64,000 nucleotides of DNA from Alitta virens (GCA_932294295.1 OW028579.1:2237285-2301284); one strand, 5' to 3'; shown: positions 10,586-23,481, counted from the stretch's first letter. Made by a program: numbers and translations. The notes: a model not told the origin generated them from the letters alone.

Positions 10586-12840
10586 CAATAGTTTGTCAAA
10601 GTGCCACCTTGTGATGTGACAAAATTACATTGAAGTTGGGCTCCCTCTGGCAGTAAAGAATAACATCATTACTTGCAAAAACAACAGTTAGAGAAAAACT
10701 GTAAAATCGCTGAATTTTTCAGTTTGCTTCTGCTTAGTACAGTGTAGATTGTTCATTGACTTTAACTTAAGATGTAGTCATTACAGCCAATTTCATACAA
10801 TTGGAAACTAATCCCATAGAATTGAAAACTTAACATCAGATGACGTCATGTGAATCCAGGACTCTTATTGGTTGAGAGACTGCCTTAAACCAACTGAGAT
10901 CACATGATGAACAAAATACGGAAATTACTCTTATCAGTAATAGTTTATCTGCCTTACTCATCTCAGATTAAAGAATTTATTGGAAAAGAATGGTCATAAT
11001 TGTCCACTGGAGTTCAGCTTCCAAGTTTCTGAGATTGATTTCCAGGTCCATGAAATTGACTGTAGGCCTAGTGCAAAGATAATGAAGCATTTGGTATCAT
11101 ATTAGTGACTCTACAGTTGCTAATTATATTTATCGTGTCAACGCTGATACGATTTGGAATGCTACCTCGGGTTCTCTGAAAATGTTTGGCAAATCAGTTT
11201 AGCCATTTTCATTTGATAATGGCATTTTTTTTTACCATTTTTAGTGTGACATTTTGAAATTGGTTAAAGATCATTAATTAATTTCAATAATTCGTACTAA
11301 TAATTTAATATCACAAACTATTATTTTCTAATGTATATCAAGTCTAGTTTTCTAAACTAAGGGAATTATGCGTTCATTCTTTGCTCTGCCTCTTCACTAT
11401 TCATTTTACAAACGACACTCTTCATACTAACATTAGGAAAAATTTCGTATTTAAGTTTTTGTCGAGGAAATTTAGCATATAGATTGCCAAAATTTTGCAG
11501 AAAGATAGTGATCATAGTTGTTAAAATATTTGTAACTCAAACTTTAATCTAGTTTTTTCCCTGTGTCACTGATATCTATGAATTAGATGGAAGATTGTTT
11601 TTTTTCCGAGCGATTTGCTCAATTTATAACTCAGATTTTTACAAATTTATTGATCTATTAGAAAAAAAATTATAGCTCTAAATCGTGGTGTTGTATGTTC
11701 TTCATATCATTCCAGACTATTTTCAAAGTTTTTTATGTTTCCAGTATAGTGAGAGTCCAAGAAAAATTGAAAATGGGTCTCCCGAGCGTTAGTATCAAAT
11801 ACAATAGATCCATGAGCATTATTAACCTGCAGCAGATAATAAAAAGAAATGATGAAACAATTAAACTAACAATAGAATTAATAAGAAAATTTCAGTTACC
11901 AGGTTGTGAGTTGTTATTAGGCAAATCCACCACTTTGGTTATGTCACACTTGGTTACATTATTTTTGCACAAGGCCTGTACTTACCGTTTGCTATTGCAA
12001 AACTTTCACATTTCATGTAGTTTTCATGTAATTTTCATGTAATTTTCATGTAAGTCTAGACTTTTCATGACTTGATTACCAACATTTGAAATACAAATTT
12101 TACTTGTATCTTTTTATCATCAGCTTCCACATGCACAAAATTTCATTCATGTCTGACATAATAAAATACATTTCAAGTTTAACGTCCCTCTGAGTTATCA
12201 CTTTGACCGTCATAACAAGAATATTCTTTTTCAAAAAAAGAACAGATACCTGGTGTTGTGTGTAGAATGCACTTAAACTGATTTCATTGCCACTAAATAA
12301 ATATCATTGCCCACAGCCCCTTTAAAACCTTTAAACCACTTCTGATGCGAGCAAGTTGATCATTGCCGCCATTTTTGTCACATGATGTAAACAAACAAGC
12401 TGTGGATTTGCCGATTTTAATAAATTAACCACATTTCAGAACAGCAGTTTCAGCATGTAAAAGTTTATTATTTCTGCTAAACAAACACTCATTTTTCAGA
12501 AGACTAGTTAGTGTATGAAACTGATGTAATTGAAAGAGAAAAGTCGGAGCAAGAGGTTCAAAGACTTAGTCATACCTGCTTATTTATCACTCTATAAGTA
12601 TCTTTTCGTTGAAAGAAAAATTATGAACAGCTGCATAGTTTGAGTTATGAAAACAGCTGTTGTAACTAAGGAAACAGTCTATTTTTAGAAACAACCACGC
12701 ACAGACTTATCAATCTAAATTAGGTTATGTGTGTCACACAAAACCTAAAATACAGCTGCAGTCGGCATACTTACCCTGGAAGTCCATTAAATTTTGGGAG
12801 TTAAAATTAATATAACTTACCAAATATTCAAGTACCTACT
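10586..12840. other. Region downstream of gene 1 to unit junction
   Basis: No gene is supported. It contains a CRE-like TGACGTCA (10841-10848) and an ATTGG/CCAAT box (10867-10871), half a MITE 1 (11131-11167), a run of TTTTCATGTAAT repeats (about 12006-12052) and AT-rich sequence. Units 1 and 2 lack 114 bp that units 3 and 4 keep (37451-37564 in unit 3), a deletion between two ATCAA words. Open frames near 11695-12042 do not persist in units 3 and 4. Confidence 0.55.
10836..10875. promoter_or_regulatory. Conserved CRE-like and CCAAT-box pair downstream of gene 1
   Basis: A palindromic TGACGTCA is followed 18 bases later by ATTGG (inverted CCAAT). Both are unchanged in all four units (starting 10841, 23737, 36498, 50315) although the surrounding sequence drifts in unit 4. 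They are motif matches only; no transcript can be assigned. Confidence 0.3.
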
Positions 12841-12964
12841 AGCGAATTACACTATCTAATAAATTACATATTCTAAGCCTCAATAAGCTCAAATACTAAT
12901 TTATCATCCACTTGCCAATTTAATCATCCTGTGCAGCTTTTAGATAGAATTATATATACAACCA

Positions 12965-13471
12965 AGATTCAAGATTCTTTATTCTCAGACCACAAATGTG
13001 ATATGGAGCATACAATTTATACATAAATAATATAAAGTTATAAACATAAATATATACATATATAATGTACACCAGGACTAAATAATAAAACTGTTAGAGA
13101 TTATAATCAACAGTAGAGACATCTACCGGAAACTTTACAAACATGAATTCCTGAATGGATGCTGTTAAGGTAACAAATAACCAAGAACTTTTAATGATAG
13201 TGCCTGTAAATAAAGTATAATATACTTTACGACACACTAATACATATGATTGCACCAAAAGGTACCTATAAATATACAACACATACCTGTATTGCTTGAC
13301 ACATAATGTCAACTAATTGCCAACAATAATAAAAGACTGCATTGAATGCAAAGTTAATTAACATAAATGTGACTAGATGTACATGTGTAAGCTATATTGT
13401 ACATAATAATACTTATATAATTGAAGCATTTTAAATTTTCTAACTGTACATGTATGAGCAAAAAAAAACCA
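12965..13471. repeat. 507-bp segment present in units 2-4, absent in unit 1
   Basis: Bounded by AACCA words. The left end ATTCAAGATTCTTTATTC is the reverse of a typical non-LTR retroelement tail (GAATAAAGAATCTTGAAT). The right end carries AACTGTACATGTATGAGCAA, an inverted copy of TTGCTCATACATGTACAGTT at about 13719-13740, so a palindrome of about 300 bp spans the MITE at 13491. Unit 1 keeps only the right arm, which argues for loss there. Equivalents: 25861-26367 and 38735-39241. Confidence 0.6.
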
Positions 13472-13490
13472 TACTCAATATTAATCCGTA

Positions 13491-13600
13491 CCCAGACAGC
13501 ATTCCAAATCGGGCCAGCGTTGTTTCTATATCGGGCGCCGTCGGTACGACATCGTTTCAACATCGCGTCGACGTTGATGCGACTTGGAATGCTATCTGGG
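13491..13600. mobile_element. MITE 1, unit 2
   Basis: Termini CCCAGACAGCATTCC and GGAATGCTATCTGGG, with palindromic flanks CCGTA and TACGG. Overlapping open frames on both strands here arise from the palindrome. Confidence 0.78.
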
Positions 13601-14328
13601 TACGGCTATTTCACGTAATGACCTTTGTATTTTTAGTGTCTCCAAATAAATTGTGTCCAGCTTTTCAGCTCTTCTTAAAATATGATGTGAAACTTAACTG
13701 TCTTACACACCTTACAATCTTTGCTCATACATGTACAGTTTAAATGTGAATATTACAATACAATTTTACGTATAAACCAGTCATATAAATTATCGATATT
13801 ATTGTGGAGGCAGAGAAAGGAAGATACCCCACCCCAGCCATAAATGAGAGGAAGATTTGAATGATTTCTCAAAGTTTCCACTGCATATTTGTCTTGCCAG
13901 GTTGAAGATTACAATCATACAGTAGGCCAATTAACATCTTCAGAAAATCTAAATTGGACTACATTTTGTTGTACAATGTTCGCTCGATTACATGGGTTAC
14001 AGTTTAAAATAAACTTTTACATACTTTTAACCATCAAATATTTTGCACACATTGATAATTTAGAGTTTGTTACACTTTACACTGAGAGAATGCCACTTTG
14101 ATTCAACATTTGTCCATAGTCTGTACCCTTGGCTCTATGTTGGGTGAACGTCCGCACCCTATATTTACCCAATAAGGCATTTTATCCCCTGAGAGATACT
14201 ACATAACAAAAAATATAGAGAATTATTTTACTAAATGGATTTGCATCGATTGTGCTCAAGTAGTTCTTCAATTTCTATCTGCAGTACTCCAAAAATGCTT
14301 CTACCTCACATTTGGTAATAAGTGACCC

Positions 14329-14730
14329 TTTAAAGCTGCACTGTCTGTCAAATTTGCGAATTTGTAAGACTCAATCAAATAGTTGAAAATAACCTTTATT
14401 AATCAAGGCACACTAAATTTGTGTGAATTAATGATTTTATCAGACATTAATTACTTAAAAATGAATTATACATTGAGAGAAAATCCAGACCAAAACATTG
14501 GAAACACAATGGAAATGACATCATCACCATTGTTCAGTATTGTGACGTCATCACTGGGTTCTTTACTTATTGAGTTTTTGATGTGGTATTTATATTATTT
14601 ATTGTAAATTAAAAGTAAATTGTTGACCAAAAATGGGCATGTAATGGTGAAATATATCATGAAACAAGCAGGCAGTATTAATTTATATCATTACTTTTAT
14701 GTGCAAATTTGACAGACAGTGCTCCTTTAA
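14329..14730. mobile_element. MITE 2 (GCACTGTCTGTCAAATTTGC termini), unit 2
   Basis: Inverted repeats TTTAAAGCTGCACTGTCTGT at the left and ACAGACAGTGCTCCTTTAA at the right, continuing inward as CAAATTTGC/GCAAATTTG, flank about 350 bp of AT-rich interior with no transposase. It contains a TGACGTCA near 14542. It looks like a non-autonomous DNA transposon. Deleted in unit 1; present at 27225 and 40089. Confidence 0.7.
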
Positions 14731-14743
14731 ATCATAATTCTAC

Positions 14744-14847
14744 CCCAGATAGCATTGAATTTCCAAATCGGGCCAGCATCGTTTCTACATCGTTTTGATG
14801 TCGCCGACATCGTGCCGACATCGATACGATTTGGAATGCTATCTGGG
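14744..14847. mobile_element. MITE 1 copy b, unit 2
   Basis: CCCAGATAGCATTGAATTTC at the left, GATTTGGAATGCTATCTGGG at the right, GACATCG words inside. It abuts MITE 2. Only the right end survives in unit 1. Confidence 0.75.
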
Positions 14848-15554
14848 ACATACCTTCTTTTACGCAGCTGATATTAACAGAAAAAAACGTAGTTCTCAGC
14901 AAAGGATATTTGACCAATATTTACTCATTGTTGTAACATTGTTGCATATTACAATTTCTTAATCCATTAAAATTTGTTTAATAACCTTTTTTTTCCCAGC
15001 CCTTTCTGCGACTTATGTCTTTTATGGGGTTGAAGCCATTGAACTAGAAGAGTGGAATGGACGAAGCCTATTGGTTATCATTGTCTGTTGCATATTACAA
15101 TTTCTGCTACTTATGTCTTTTATGGGGTTGAAGCTATTCTGTGGTAAAGTTATTGAACTCTGCATGTGTAGCGACACATCTATGCATGTTTTGATGCTAT
15201 GGCCAATACAAAGTCTGCCGTATAAAATGGTCTAATTGTAAAATAGAATATTATAAAACAATGTCAAAGAGAGGGTTAAAATTCATTTTTATAAAGCATA
15301 AAACCTTGTGCAATGGACTTTAAGATTTTTCAGCAATATTTATTGATGTCACTTTCCTGCCATTTTTGTAAATTTTCATTCTTGCGTCTCATTGCCGTCA
15401 TTCATAATGATTGTAAGTGCATCAACGTCCCTGATAGCACACCAAAGTGAGCCAAAATTGGTCAATGGTGTCCACCATGGCCTAAATCTGATCTTATAAT
15501 ATTGTCACTGGGCCTACTTTGGACCAATTTGGAGTGTTATCTAGGATGGTTTAA

Positions 15555-15850
15555 GGCAGTTGGGTGGTCTAGTGGTAAGATGCTCGCCTGCTCCTTTGAA
15601 TGACCCGGGTTCAATCCCAGGCCCGAGCAACCTTTCATGAGCATCATCCCAGCTGGCTGTCATTTGGATGAGACATTAAATTGGCGGTCCCTTGCACTCA
15701 GTGTTAATGCTGAGGCAAGTAAAAATCCCACCCATGGGGTAATGTGTAACATAGGTGGACTCCTCCTCTCTCTCACTTCATTAATCAACCCTCGATAGTG
15801 GCAAGAACTTGCATTAGACCACTGCACTTCCCATATCTATCTATCTATCT
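15555..15850 (+). mobile_element. SINE B, unit 2
   Basis: Orthologue of the element at 2652: tRNA-Gly-like head with B box GGGTTCAATCCC, body and (ATCT)n tail. Confidence 0.75.
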
Positions 15851-17701
15851 TTGTAACCAGTAACTTAAGATATCAGTATACAGCTGTGTACTTTTAAAAC
15901 ATTTTTCTATTTCCTGTATGTTGTACGTTTTACATTCCTACATGTATATGAAATATTCAATCTTGAATTTTAATACTGCATTGTTTCATGATGTTTGATT
16001 GTTGAACATCCATGGGTTTACTGTTGAGTATGTGATAATTTATTGTAATGTGATCTTAAGGATAATAAATAAATTGTTTCTACTGATTGTATTATGGTTT
16101 TTGTGTTATTGTGACTAATAATTAAATGCATTTGTATAGATTTTCTTCGATGAAAGAAATTGCTTGCTTTGACAATTACTAGGTCTGAAGCTTAGCCACT
16201 GTATGTGACCAGCTGCTACAAGCAGATGTAATGATGGGATGATAAGGTTTGGAGCTCACACCATGATACAATGTCTCCCTTCCTTTACAAAAAAGCTAAA
16301 AGAATTCCTTATTTCGAATTATGCCACTTCATGTACAATAGCAAATTGTTATATATGTAATAAACATTGATAATCATCAGTATATAATTACTCCCTCCCC
16401 CCCCCCAATCACATAGACTTCCAATTCATTCTCCCATCTTCATCATCACCATGTTTATTTAGTTTGCACAGACTTATATATGCATACAATTAGTATCCGA
16501 TGCATTTTTATTTTACAATTTTTTTTTTTTCCATCCCTTTTTTTCTCCTTAATTCCCTTTTTTCCTATATTATAACGCTTTTTTTTTTCGTCATTATTCT
16601 ATTACTATCATTATTATTATGAGTATTATTATTTTATTTTTTTGCTTGTATGTGCTCACGACAAGCATTTGCTTCCTGGCACATGCAGATTGATTAGTAA
16701 ATTGTATATTCTTGACCACTGTGAAAAATAAACTCAAACTCAAATATGTACCTCCAATGTAAGGCCACATGCAATCAACATTCATCTGAGATTTGGCTCA
16801 TGGACAGTTGCTCAGGTGGGAATCACACCTAACACCTTCAACAGAGCTGGCCAGATGCCTCAACCGCTGGGCCACCCTGCTACTCATGCACAAATTGCAG
16901 CTCACGTAGTAGGCTTAGGCCAAATATCATTCCTAGATTTCCTAGAAGAGCTAGCCAGTGTGTTTGAAAACTTGTAGGCCTATGTCAATCACAAAAGCTG
17001 ACATACAGTATCCTAGATATGCCCTGGAACATTGTCCCACAGAGGTTGTGCAGTGTATGTTAATTATGCACCATGGGGCCACAGTATGCATGTATGCAAT
17101 ATATCCCTCATTTCCCTGCTGATATTGCCTAGAGTCCACACTTAGCAGCTTAGGTTGCTGGTGCACATTTCACATCGCAGGATGGTCTGACTTGATTGCT
17201 GGCTATCATGAATTTAGTGGTGGCCTACAGTGGATGGCCACACTGAACATGTCTGAGGTTAAAGCGAATCACATAGGGGGCTTACATGACTGTCTAACTT
17301 ATATTAGACAATTGTCATAATTCTAATGCAGTCCACCAACTTAGTGAAAAATGACTGAGAATTCAGAATTTAGGGGTCAATCATATGCCACTTTTCTAGC
17401 CCTTTATGTGACTAATGCTTTTTTTAGGAAGTTGAAGCAAAATCACAATTTATCTTGCAGTGTTATTCTGTGATAAAGATAAAATGTCAAAGAAATGGTT
17501 AAAATTCATTTTTATAAGCATAAAACCTTGCTATCATGAATCTAGTAGTGTCCTATAGTGGATGGCTGCACTGAAAATGACTGAGATGAAAGTGAGTCAC
17601 ATACGGGGTCTAACTTATATCATATTGTTACCAGAAGTCTGAGAGACTGCAGACAAATGTATCTAATTCTAGACTGCACAGCAATACAACTCGCAAAGAC
17701 C
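15851..17701. other. Non-coding spacer, unit 2
   Basis: Near copy of 2949-4805 with poly-C, poly-T and the retroelement-like tail ending AATAAACTCAAACTC at about 16745. No gene. Confidence 0.5.
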
Positions 17702-18124
17702 TTTATGTATGTAGTTCTGAATAATGACCATTAGCTATTGTACTTTATGTATGTAGTTCTCAATACTGACCATTAGCTATTGTACTTTATGCATGTAGTT
17801 CTCAATAATGACCATTAGCTTTTGTACTTTATGTACGTAGTTCTCAATAATTACCATTAGCTATTGTACTTTATGCATGTAGTTCTCAATAATGACCATT
17901 AGCTATTGTACTTTATGTACGTAGTTCTCAATAATGACCATTAGCTATTGTACTTTATGTATGTAGTTCTCAATAATGACCATTAGCTATTGTACTTTAT
18001 GTATGTAGTTCTCAATAATGACCATTAGCTATTGTACTTTATGTATGTAGTTCACAATAATGACCATCAGCTATTGTACTTTATGTACGTAGTTCTCAAT
18101 AATGACTATTAGCTATTGTACTTA
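17702..18124. repeat. 42-bp minisatellite, unit 2, about 10 copies
   Basis: Same copy number and same variant copies in the same order as in unit 1 (for example the TACGTAG and CATCAGC variants). Confidence 0.95.
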
Positions 18125-18518
18125 TTTTTTGAAGAAGTTTGAAATTCAATATTAGTGAACTAAGGGCTGCATCTGCAAATTGGTAACGGTGTGTCAAAAA
18201 TAAAATTAGATATGCTATGTATTTTTGTTTTTAGTATCACGAGTGACAATACATTTAATGTTCAGATGATATTATATGCTTCCACAAAGTTACTGAATTT
18301 CATTATAAGTATCCATGGAGTATAATTTCTTTATTTGTGAATTATATATTACATCTCCGAAATTTGCAGATTTTTCATTATGATCATCTTTGTTATATTT
18401 ACAATTCAACTTTAAATTAATGGGTTCAGCAAATCTTGCAAAGAATGAAATTCAATGATAAATTGCACAAAGGCTTTGTACCTATAAACATACAAACATA
18501 TTATTATAGAATACACAT

Positions 18519-18717
18519 GAGTGGGTGGGTGGATTAGGGCTTTATGTCCCATATTTCTGCACCTGATTGGGCTAATTAGGACAGCCAGGGACCATGGCAA
18601 TGATAGAGATGATGGATGAAACAGCCATCCCACTTAGGCCCTCACTAAATATTTAACCCAGGACCCAGTGGTTGGAAGCCCAATGCCCTACCACTGACCT
18701 AAGCACCCACCCCACAC
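18519..18717 (-). mobile_element. SINE A upstream of gene 2
   Basis: Orthologue of 5623-5821, flanked by AATACACAT. Confidence 0.8.
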
Positions 18718-20050
18718 AATACACATAGCATATCAACTTGGCCTACTTCTTTGCAACACACCTGGCCTAAGTTCAGGATTTATTCTCAGGTTGGTAAGTT
18801 GCCAATAGACTTGGGGGAGCAACAGATGCAAAAATAGACCTGTTATATGCTGCTGGTGTGTAGTTGCAGGTCATGCAGCATAGTGTGTTGACGATTAATC
18901 ACAATTTGTAAACAGTGGTGTACAACTGGGAAATCAAGCTGTCGTAGAATAATTACATGCAGCTTATTATATATTAATATTTTAAAAGTTAATTATTCTA
19001 ATCAAAACTGACTCCATATAAAATGAGTTTCATTATGAAGACCACCTGTTTTAGTGAGATAATAGAGAGACTATATGTACAGTTGAGTTTTATATCATGC
19101 AGTGCTAATCAAGACAGGTCTCTTACCAATGAGTTTGAAATGAAGTTACATTCCATATATTGAATAATGATGCTTCTATTGCTTTATTGATGGGTTGTGG
19201 GATATTTATTGTTTCTCACTAACTATCATGCTGCACATAAGAATCAATCATTTATGAATTGTTGACCTAGATCATGGCTGGTCTTTGTGTTTATTACTGT
19301 TCACGTATTCTTATCGATTGAAAATTCATAAATGGATTGCAATTCCATTTTGAAGAGAAATTAGTTGGTACAGTGTGTACCTGACATTGAATAATGATGC
19401 TTCTAATTTATTGATGGGTTGTGGAATATTTATTGCTTCTCACTAGCTATCATGCTACACATGAAAATTCATAAATTGATTGCAATTCCATTTTAAAGAG
19501 AAATGAGTTGGTACAGTGTGTACCTGACAGCATATAAGTTTCTATATGCTGGAGACTTCACATACCTATAGTGCATCTTATGTACATAATTTATGCTTGC
19601 TTTTGCTTGTGTCTAAAGGGAGCAATTTTCTGTCTGCAAAGAGGATCAATAATTCAAGTGCAAGGGTGGACGAGTGCTGTGGTGTAAAAGCTTAGTATGC
19701 TGGAGAGCATCTCTAAAGTACACCACATGTTTGCATCTAACAAACGACACCAGTGGATGTTGAGGAAGTTGCCTCTGACATGTTGTGGAAGTCAATGACA
19801 CTGAGCATGCGCAGTTGCTCCATATCCAAATGCCAGTAAACAGATGGATAGACAACTAGCTGTACATAGCAGGCAGGGTGCACAGGGTTGCAAATGCTGG
19901 TGCAGTAGGCTTATTCTATGTTTGATGCTGGAACACTCACAATATATTGCATGCAAAGGCACCCATGCTCATGTCCTGGATTTGTAGTAGAGTTCTTATC
20001 TTCTCAGGATTATTTATTTTGAAGAAATCATTTCAAGAAGAAGCACTATA

Positions 20051-23000
20051 ATGAGAATGGATACAGAAAGGTCATATGATATAACAGCAATCCATAAAAT
20101 GGCTAACACAGATGGAGTGCAAATATTAAGGAAGACAAAGACATTAATGAAGGACATCCTCAAGGTCAAAAGAGTAGCCTGCTTGTACTACAGTAAATTA
20201 AAACCATGTCCATCATTTCCTGTAGATTTTATCATCTGCATCATGGTGTGGTTGCTGGTAATTGAAGAGCTTATCAGATCTATGTTCTTTACTGGTACTG
20301 CGGGAGGATTTGCTGTTAAACTTATGAAAATAATGCTTCACGTGTACATCCTAAAAGACATCTTCACGATGGCACTTTTTCTGTTTCGCATTACCCCTCG
20401 TATAAATCAGTTCTACTGCGTCTGCGATGCGTATCATACGAAATGGATTATGCAAGTAGAAAAGAGTTTGCTAAAAGAAATGCGAAGACGGCTTATTACA
20501 ATATATTTGGTCCTATCTCCATTGCGCATTGCTTCGTGTCTCGTTCCTGCAATATACCCATCATTCTGCGAAACCTGGACTAACGTCTTCGTGCAAAAGA
20601 CTCTCATCACAATGCGAACTTCCGGTGTCATATGTAGTGGGTTTAGGCTTTACTTTAGCTTCATAGACACCACTTCTTATGTTGTTATACTTGCTGTGAC
20701 TCAGGTTATGACAAAGGAATTCACTGTGGGGACATCGGAACTGAACCATTTTCTCAATGACAGTGAAGCTAGAGATGGCAAATCACTAAAGGACCACCGA
20801 AGAAGATATTTGGATCTTTGCGCAGTCGTACACAAATGTGACGAACTTATTGGTCCTTTGGTTCTATGCTTATGCACATTTGACATTGTGGTGCTAATCT
20901 TCCACGTAATAGGTTTTATGGATGTGCAGATTCATGGCTTGTCCAGCTATTGGCTTCGGATAATCACAATTATAGCTGTGGTGGACCGAGCAATGCACAT
21001 GGGGACTCTGATCTATGCCGGGGCATCGCTTAATACCCAGGTAATGTAACAGTAATCTGCGCAATTGACAAAATGTCAGGGTGGCATAACAGATGGTGGT
21101 GGTGGATTAGGGTTTTACGTCCTGTATTTCTGTACCTGATGGGCTAATTAGGACAGGTAGGGACCATGGCAATGAGACGAAGGATGAAACAGCCATCCAA
21201 CATAGGCCCGACAGGGAATTGAACCCGGGACTCAGTGGTTGGAAGCCCAGCACGCTACCAATAAGCTAGGCCTCCACCCCAGGGTGGCATAACAGTAATT
21301 TATACAAGATGGCTTAGTTTTCTTGACGTCCTATATCACTGGACTTCAAAACGTGACGGTGATGATAGGGTAAAAGCCTGTCTGTTGCATATATAATAGA
21401 GAATAACAGAAGATCGCCATTTATAAGTTAATTAGCCTATTTCTATGCTCATGTAATTCGTTATTCATGTATTTAGCTGATGAACAGCTACAGGGCTGGA
21501 AATTGTTTGTTAACTATATATATATGAAAAATTAAGATTTTCACAAATTTTTTAAGAAATCAAATTTTAATGTGTTAGAAAAATTCTCTATTTTTAGTAT
21601 AAGAGATAAGTTTTTTCATATGTCATCCATTGGTTAGCAGCGCGTTTTGAAAATTTCAGCACCCTGATATGGCAATATCCAAGTGTAAATAGATAAAATA
21701 TTGCCAAGATGTGCTCACTTTAGTCATGCCATCGTGTTACAGAGCTCTAATGAAGTGTTACCATATATGTATCCCAAACACGCAACAATGCTGTTTCCAA
21801 CAGATAATTTCAAATAGCCCAATAGCATGCTGGAAGCAACAAGGTCATCCAACAGAGCTATTGTAGCTAAAGGCATATACACACACGCAAACATTGAAGA
21901 ATATCACAAAACTATGTAACATTCAAACATTTACCAGAGCATTATGTGTTTATACTTCTCATGGAAAACACACATAGTACATTTGGCCATGTAGATGTGG
22001 GTAAATTGAACATACACAATGAAAGATAGTACATGCTTTAGTCATAGAAACTAACAAAGAGCAATAGAAACAGTAAAAACAACTCATCAGTAAAACTACA
22101 CACATAGCCAATGTCAAGCCATATAAGATACAAACTAATTAATCAGAAATATATCACAAATTCTTTAGTATTTTTGCATAGCTCTTTTCTTTTCAAGCGT
22201 ACATCTGAGAGTTAAATTTATCTTCAAGACATGAGACAATTTGTATTTGAATTCGGTTCGACAGAGAGTAGAAAAACACTAGCCTTACTAGGCTTAAATC
22301 ACCGAATGAAGTTATTCTCATGAATGGGGTAATTTTTGAGATCAACATGATAATGCTCCACCATTTCACCTTTCATTTTTATCCACAAAAATGAACAAAT
22401 GTTTTAATATGGCTTCTGTAAAACACTCAGATTTTTTACCCACAGCTTATCGTTTCCTGGGACTTGAAAAGATATTTAACAGACATAGTTACTCTCTCTT
22501 TATTAATATAGCTTTTTCTAAACTTCATCTCATGCATCTCATTCCTCAAATCTTTTCATGTAACTAGTGGTCTCAAAATAACTTTAAATTAAGTTCTGAG
22601 ACCACCTGTCATCATTATTGTTGTAAATAACTTGTATTTGTCAATGATAATAATAAAGAATATCAGAATCTCATATAACAAAATATATAAAAGTAGTAAT
22701 TGAACACATAGTCTTTTATTAAGCTCTACAAGTGTATGTTTCTTATTTAATTAATTTACTGACTATTTACCATTTCTGCTCTCCACTGCTGAAATACCCC
22801 ATAATTTTGTTTTCTTGATCCAGGCACTGAAAGTAAAGTCTCTGCTCATATCCATGGACATCAGCAAATTTAGCCAGGAAGACTTTCAAGAAGCCTATTT
22901 CTTCCTACAGAAAGTCAATAACGAACATGTTGGCTTGACAGCTTGGGGCTTGTTTAATATCAACAAGTCTTTCATTGTCACTGTAAGTTAATCAGCGGTT

Positions 23001-23481
23001 TTTACTTTATCGAAGATTTTTTCTTGACATTAATTATGAATTTCGTCAAAATGGTATTTTGTGCCTTCTTTAAACATGGCCAAATGTGCCACGTGCATTT
23101 TCCATGAGAAGGATAAACGCATGGAAAACGCATGGTTTTTAGCTAATTATAATGAGGCAAAAACGCATGGAAAACGCATGTGGCACAATTGGCCATGTAG
23201 TCTGTTTCCTAGGTATCTCAAGTTATCTCAACCAAACTCGGATTACAATTTCCTTTCTCTGTGCTGAAAAAGGCAATGAGTGTCATATAGGAAAGATTTT
23301 GTTCTTCTATCTTTCGCAGGTCGTTTCGCTCGGTGTGACCTACACTATCATTCTGATTAGATTTGTGTTGATGATGGGAGATGGAGAGGCAAGAATGAGC
23401 ACCACATTTGATCCAGCACTGAACACCTCGTTATCGACATTATCCAATGCTCTGTTTTCTACTGCTCAACCTACAGTATGA
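20051..23481 (+). CDS. Gr-like seven-transmembrane receptor, gene 2
   Basis: Exons 20051-21040, 22824-22982 and 23320-23481, joined in phase 0 as in gene 1; 436 codons. The protein in exon 1 and exon 3 is identical to gene 1. A silent C to T change (TTC to TTT) in exon 3 was noticed. Intron 2 begins GTAAGTTAATCAGCGG rather than gene 1's GTAAGTTGATCAGTGG, and the end of intron 1 matches units 3 and 4 rather than unit 1. Presumed role as for gene 1: a membrane chemoreceptor or ligand-gated channel of the Gr superfamily, with TM7 motif TYTIILIRF. No frameshift or stop was seen, so it should be functional if transcribed. Confidence 0.87.
21093..21279 (-). mobile_element. SINE A in intron 1 of gene 2
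   Basis: Flanked by CAGGGTGGCATAACAG at 21077-21092 and 21280-21295; orthologous to the insertion in gene 1. Confidence 0.88.
23074..23200. mobile_element. MITE 3, internally deleted, intron 2 of gene 2
   Basis: Same shortened form as in gene 1; the flanking base after the right end differs (TTTCCTAGG in place of TTTACTAGG). Confidence 0.78.

Larger units (their letters stand above)
1152..12840 (+). repeat. Tandem array unit 1
   Basis: First of four head-to-tail units, about 11.7 kb. It starts at AGCGAATTAC inside gene 0's last exon and ends at the chimeric junction AAGTACCTACT/AGCG. Relative to unit 2 it lacks a 507-bp segment (12965-13471 in unit 2; flanking AACCA repeats) and about 707 bp (14122-14828 in unit 2, breakpoint near 1925). 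The second loss leaves half a MITE at 1926-1945, so it is a deletion here rather than an insertion elsewhere. Contents: MITE 1, SINE B, retroelement tail, minisatellite, SINE A, gene 1 and downstream sequence. Confidence 0.9.

Noticed and set aside
13450..13743. 97-codon open frame containing NPYPDSIPNRAS
   Set aside because: It translates the palindromic MITE 1 and its flank; the opposite strand is equally open.
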